Assembly: GCF_005237295.1 (NCBI RefSeq)
Contig: NZ_CP033006.1
Coordinates: 186,001-250,000, forward strand
Source of the DNA: Buchnera aphidicola (Macrosiphum euphorbiae)
Lineage (GTDB): Bacteria; Pseudomonadota; Gammaproteobacteria; Enterobacterales; Enterobacteriaceae
DNA: 64,000 bases
Direction of reading: 5' to 3'
Shown: in pieces, positions 62,050-64,000 of the stretch
How the letters are laid out: every line of letters starts with the position of its first letter
How positions within the stretch are numbered: position 1 is the first letter of the stretch
The notes under the pieces: model-generated
Told to the model about the DNA's origin: nothing
Databases searched by the model: none
The model's input: only the letters and a program-made list of their open reading frames with translations
Program-made: the position numbers and the translations under genes

Positions 62050-62988
62050 TTATTTTTTTATTTCTGCTACACGAAGTATAGAACTACGAGCTCTAGGATT
62101 GTCATTTATTTCACTTTGAGTTGGTGATATACGATTGATGATTTTTAATTTACATATTTTTAAATCATTTAATTGTTTTTCTGTAATAGCCATACCATAT
62201 GGAATTGTTGCTTTCGTACTATTTTTAATCATAAATTTTTTTACTATTCTATCTTCTAAAGAATGAAAACTAAGAATTGATATACGCCCGCCTGGTCTTA
62301 ATATTTTTAGCGTACTTTCCAAAGCTTTTTTAATTTCTTCTAATTCTTGATTGATATAAATTCTAATAGCTTGAAAACTTCTTTTTGCTGGATGTTTAAA
62401 TTTATTTTTTATCGGTATAGCTTTTCTAATAATATTTGCTAATTCTAAAGTACTTGTTATTTTTTTTATTTGACTTGCATATTTAATTGCATAAGCTATT
62501 TTTTTTGAAAATCGTTCTTCTCCAAAATTTTTCAAAACGAAAGCAATTTTGTTGACATTGCTTTTAAAAAGCCATTCTGAAGCAGAAATTCCATGATTAG
62601 GATTCATTCGCATGTCTAAAGGTCCATCTTGTTTAAATGAAAAACCTCTTTTATAGTCATCAATTTGCAATGAAGAAACTCCTAAATCAAATATAATTCC
62701 ATTAACTTTTCCTATAATTTTTTTATTTTTTGCATAATCTAATAATCTTGAGAAATTTTCATTGATTATATGAAAGCGTGAATCTTTAATATTATTTCCT
62801 ATAGAAGCAGCGATTGGATCTTTGTCAATGGAATATAGTTTTCCATCTTTTCCTAGTTTTTTTAAAATTTCATGTGAATGTCCACCTGTTCCGAATGTGC
62901 TATCAATATAAATACCATTTTCTTTTATTTTTAAAGAATGAATTAATTCTTTTTTCATTACTGGAATATGTTTAAGTATACGATTCAT
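62050..62988 (-). CDS. rsmH: 16S rRNA (cytosine(1402)-N(4))-methyltransferase
   Basis: Methylates C1402 of 16S rRNA in the P site (MraW). The SAM-binding [20 protein letters not shown], the [21 protein letters not shown] motif, [20 protein letters not shown] and the C-terminal [16 protein letters not shown] are characteristic. It has 312 aa (E. coli 313). It leads the mra cluster here because mraZ is absent; ftsL starts two bases after its stop. Confidence 0.97.
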   Translation of the reverse strand: MNRILKHIPVMKKELIHSLKIKENGIYIDSTFGTGGHSHEILKKLGKDGKLYSIDKDPIAASIGNNIKDSRFHIINENFSRLLDYAKNKKIIGKVNGIIFDLGVSSLQIDDYKRGFSFKQDGPLDMRMNPNHGISASEWLFKSNVNKIAFVLKNFGEERFSKKIAYAIKYASQIKKITSTLELANIIRKAIPIKNKFKHPAKRSFQAIRIYINQELEEIKKALESTLKILRPGGRISILSFHSLEDRIVKKFMIKNSTKATIPYGMAITEKQLNDLKICKLKIINRISPTQSEINDNPRARSSILRVAEIKK

Positions 62989-63024
62989 TTTAAAATATAA
63001 TATGATATAAAGTAAGAATACAGT

Positions 63025-63053
63025 ACATGGTCATTTTGAAGAAATGACCATGT
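63025..63053. other. 12-bp perfect hairpin between ilvH and rsmH
   Basis: ACATGGTCATTT (63025-63036) and AAATGACCATGT (63042-63053) are perfectly complementary with a five-base loop. It may terminate ilvIH transcription on the minus strand, but no U tract follows on that side. It lies 36 bp upstream of the rsmH start and could also be part of the rsmH leader. Confidence 0.5.
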
Positions 63054-63088
63054 GTAATATATTTTATTTAAAAACTTCATCATTTAAA

Positions 63089-63146
63089 TAGTATTAACCT
63101 AAATGTAAATGATCTTTTAGTATTAACCTAAATGTAAATGATCTTT
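63089..63146. repeat. Tandem duplication of 29 bp between ilvH and rsmH
   Basis: Two identical 29-bp copies (63089-63117 and 63118-63146) lie directly head to tail; each starts TAGTATTAACCTAAATG. They sit in the 240-bp gap where E. coli has mraZ. No third copy or spacer is present. Confidence 0.9.
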
Positions 63147-63228
63147 AGTGTATTTTTAAAAAATTTTTTTAATGTTTTTGTTAAAACATTTAAAAAATTT
63201 ATAAATAAATTATTTTTTATGTAAAAAT

Positions 63229-63705
63229 TTATCCCCGAGAAATTCCAACAATTCCAGAACGGGTTACTTCAATAACTTCCGAGATATTACGTATTATTTT
63301 TAAAAAAGAATCAATTTTTTTTGTAGTTCCAGATAATTGTAATATATATGTTGTAGATGTTATATCTATAATTTGTCCTCGAAAAACTTCGGTAACATGT
63401 TTTACGTCATCTCTTTTATGGTTGTTAATCTGAACTTTTAATAATATAATTTCACGTTCTATATGAGAAGATTGTTCAATTTGTACGACTCTCAATACAT
63501 CTATTAATTTATGAAGTTGTTTTTCAATTTGTTCAATTGTTTTTTCATTTCCTACAGTTTGTATAGTCATTTTTGATAAAGAAGGATCTTCAGTAGGTGC
63601 AAGTGTAATAGTTTCTATATTATATCCTCTTTGTGAAAAAAGGCCTATTACTCGTGATAATGCACCTGATTCATTTTCTAATAGAATAGATAAAATTCTT
63701 CGCAT
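63229..63705 (-). CDS. ilvH: Acetolactate synthase isozyme III, small subunit
   Basis: Regulatory subunit of AHAS III, first enzyme of valine, leucine and isoleucine synthesis. The N-terminal ACT domain reads [20 protein letters not shown] with [18 protein letters not shown] following, where E. coli IlvH binds valine. The C-terminal domain contains [13 protein letters not shown]. It has 158 aa (163 in E. coli). The ATG is three bases beyond the ilvI stop, so they are coupled. Confidence 0.97.
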   Translation of the reverse strand: MRRILSILLENESGALSRVIGLFSQRGYNIETITLAPTEDPSLSKMTIQTVGNEKTIEQIEKQLHKLIDVLRVVQIEQSSHIEREIILLKVQINNHKRDDVKHVTEVFRGQIIDITSTTYILQLSGTTKKIDSFLKIIRNISEVIEVTRSGIVGISRG

Positions 63706-63708
63706 ATT

Positions 63709-64000
63709 TTAGGAGGCCTCTTTTTTTCTTAACCACATTTCATTCATACCACCGCCTTGAATCTGCATAGGATAAACATGCTCAGAATTATCTATTTGAA
63801 TGTCTACAAATACTAAATGACCATCAGATAATTTATTTAATGCTACTTTTAATTTTTCTTCTAATTCTATAGGTTTAGTGATTTTAATACCAAAATGTCC
63901 ATAAGATTCTGATAATTTTACAAAATCCGGAAGTGAATCCATATAAGAATGAGAATGTCGTCCGGAATAAATCATGTCCTGCCATTGTTTAACCATTCCT
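63709..64000 (-). CDS. ilvI: Acetolactate synthase isozyme III, large subunit, C-terminal part
   Basis: Only the last 97 or so residues are in the window; the gene continues past the right edge. [19 protein letters not shown] followed by [18 protein letters not shown] and [19 protein letters not shown] is nearly the E. coli IlvI C-terminus. This is the ThDP-binding, substrate-facing end of the catalytic subunit. Gene order ilvI-ilvH is as in E. coli. Confidence 0.96.
   Translation of the reverse strand, partial: GMVKQWQDMIYSGRHSHSYMDSLPDFVKLSESYGHFGIKITKPIELEEKLKVALNKLSDGHLVFVDIQIDNSEHVYPMQIQGGGMNEMWLRKKEAS

Noticed and set aside
63089-63146. Possible CRISPR repeat
   Set aside because: Only two copies, directly adjacent, no spacers, no palindromic ends and no cas genes in the window.

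Overview
The window looks like chromosomal DNA of Buchnera aphidicola, the primary aphid endosymbiont. Base composition is extremely A+T-rich, genes are short versions of Escherichia coli orthologues, intergenic regions are almost pure A/T, and the gene content is the reduced gammaproteobacterial set known from Buchnera (thrABC, panBC, ilvIH, a nearly complete mra murein and division cluster, aceEF-lpd, tmRNA). No tRNA, rRNA, insertion sequence, prophage, CRISPR array or other mobile DNA was seen. The strain cannot be named from sequence alone.

Layout. 1-2060: end of prfA, prmC, sirB1. 2067-6351: nadE, then ackA-pta. 6391-12739 (minus): nrdA-nrdB-yfaE and gyrA. 12992-19772: mixed single genes (DUF2076-like protein, ahpC, ung, grpE, nadK, bamE, tmRNA, grxD, rnt, sodA). 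19940-21620: pth, ychF. 21701-26391 (minus): thrABC with an attenuator-like hairpin in its leader. 27024-37343: hpt, panBC, dksA, truA, mrcB, secA, mutT, coaE. 37418-44043: guaC, then pyruvate dehydrogenase aceE-aceF-lpd. 44161-47243 (minus): speE-speD, mtn, erpA. 47481-62988 (minus): rsmH-ftsL-ftsI-murE-murF-mraY-murD-ftsW-murG-murC-ddlB-ftsA-ftsZ, the E. coli order without mraZ and ftsQ. 63229-64000 (minus): ilvH and the 3' end of ilvI.

Function. The window combines nutrient provision to the host (threonine, branched-chain amino acids, pantothenate), acetyl-CoA and acetate metabolism (PDH, Pta-AckA), deoxynucleotide supply, a peptidoglycan and division pathway, and minimal stress and quality-control functions (SOD, peroxiredoxin, GrpE, tmRNA, DksA).

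Most notable observation: five genes (yfaE, ftsL, murF, ddlB and the 5' end of mrcB) have their frame broken at a run of 9-11 A residues (mRNA sense). Each would be restored by adding one A, and each is otherwise well preserved. Four of the five act in murein synthesis or division. This fits the published idea that RNA polymerase slippage on poly(A) tracts rescues endosymbiont genes, although homopolymer sequencing error is the obvious alternative. Other points of interest are an unusually GC-rich hairpin element between erpA and ftsZ, a tmRNA gene without encoded CCA, and two tandem duplications next to promoters.
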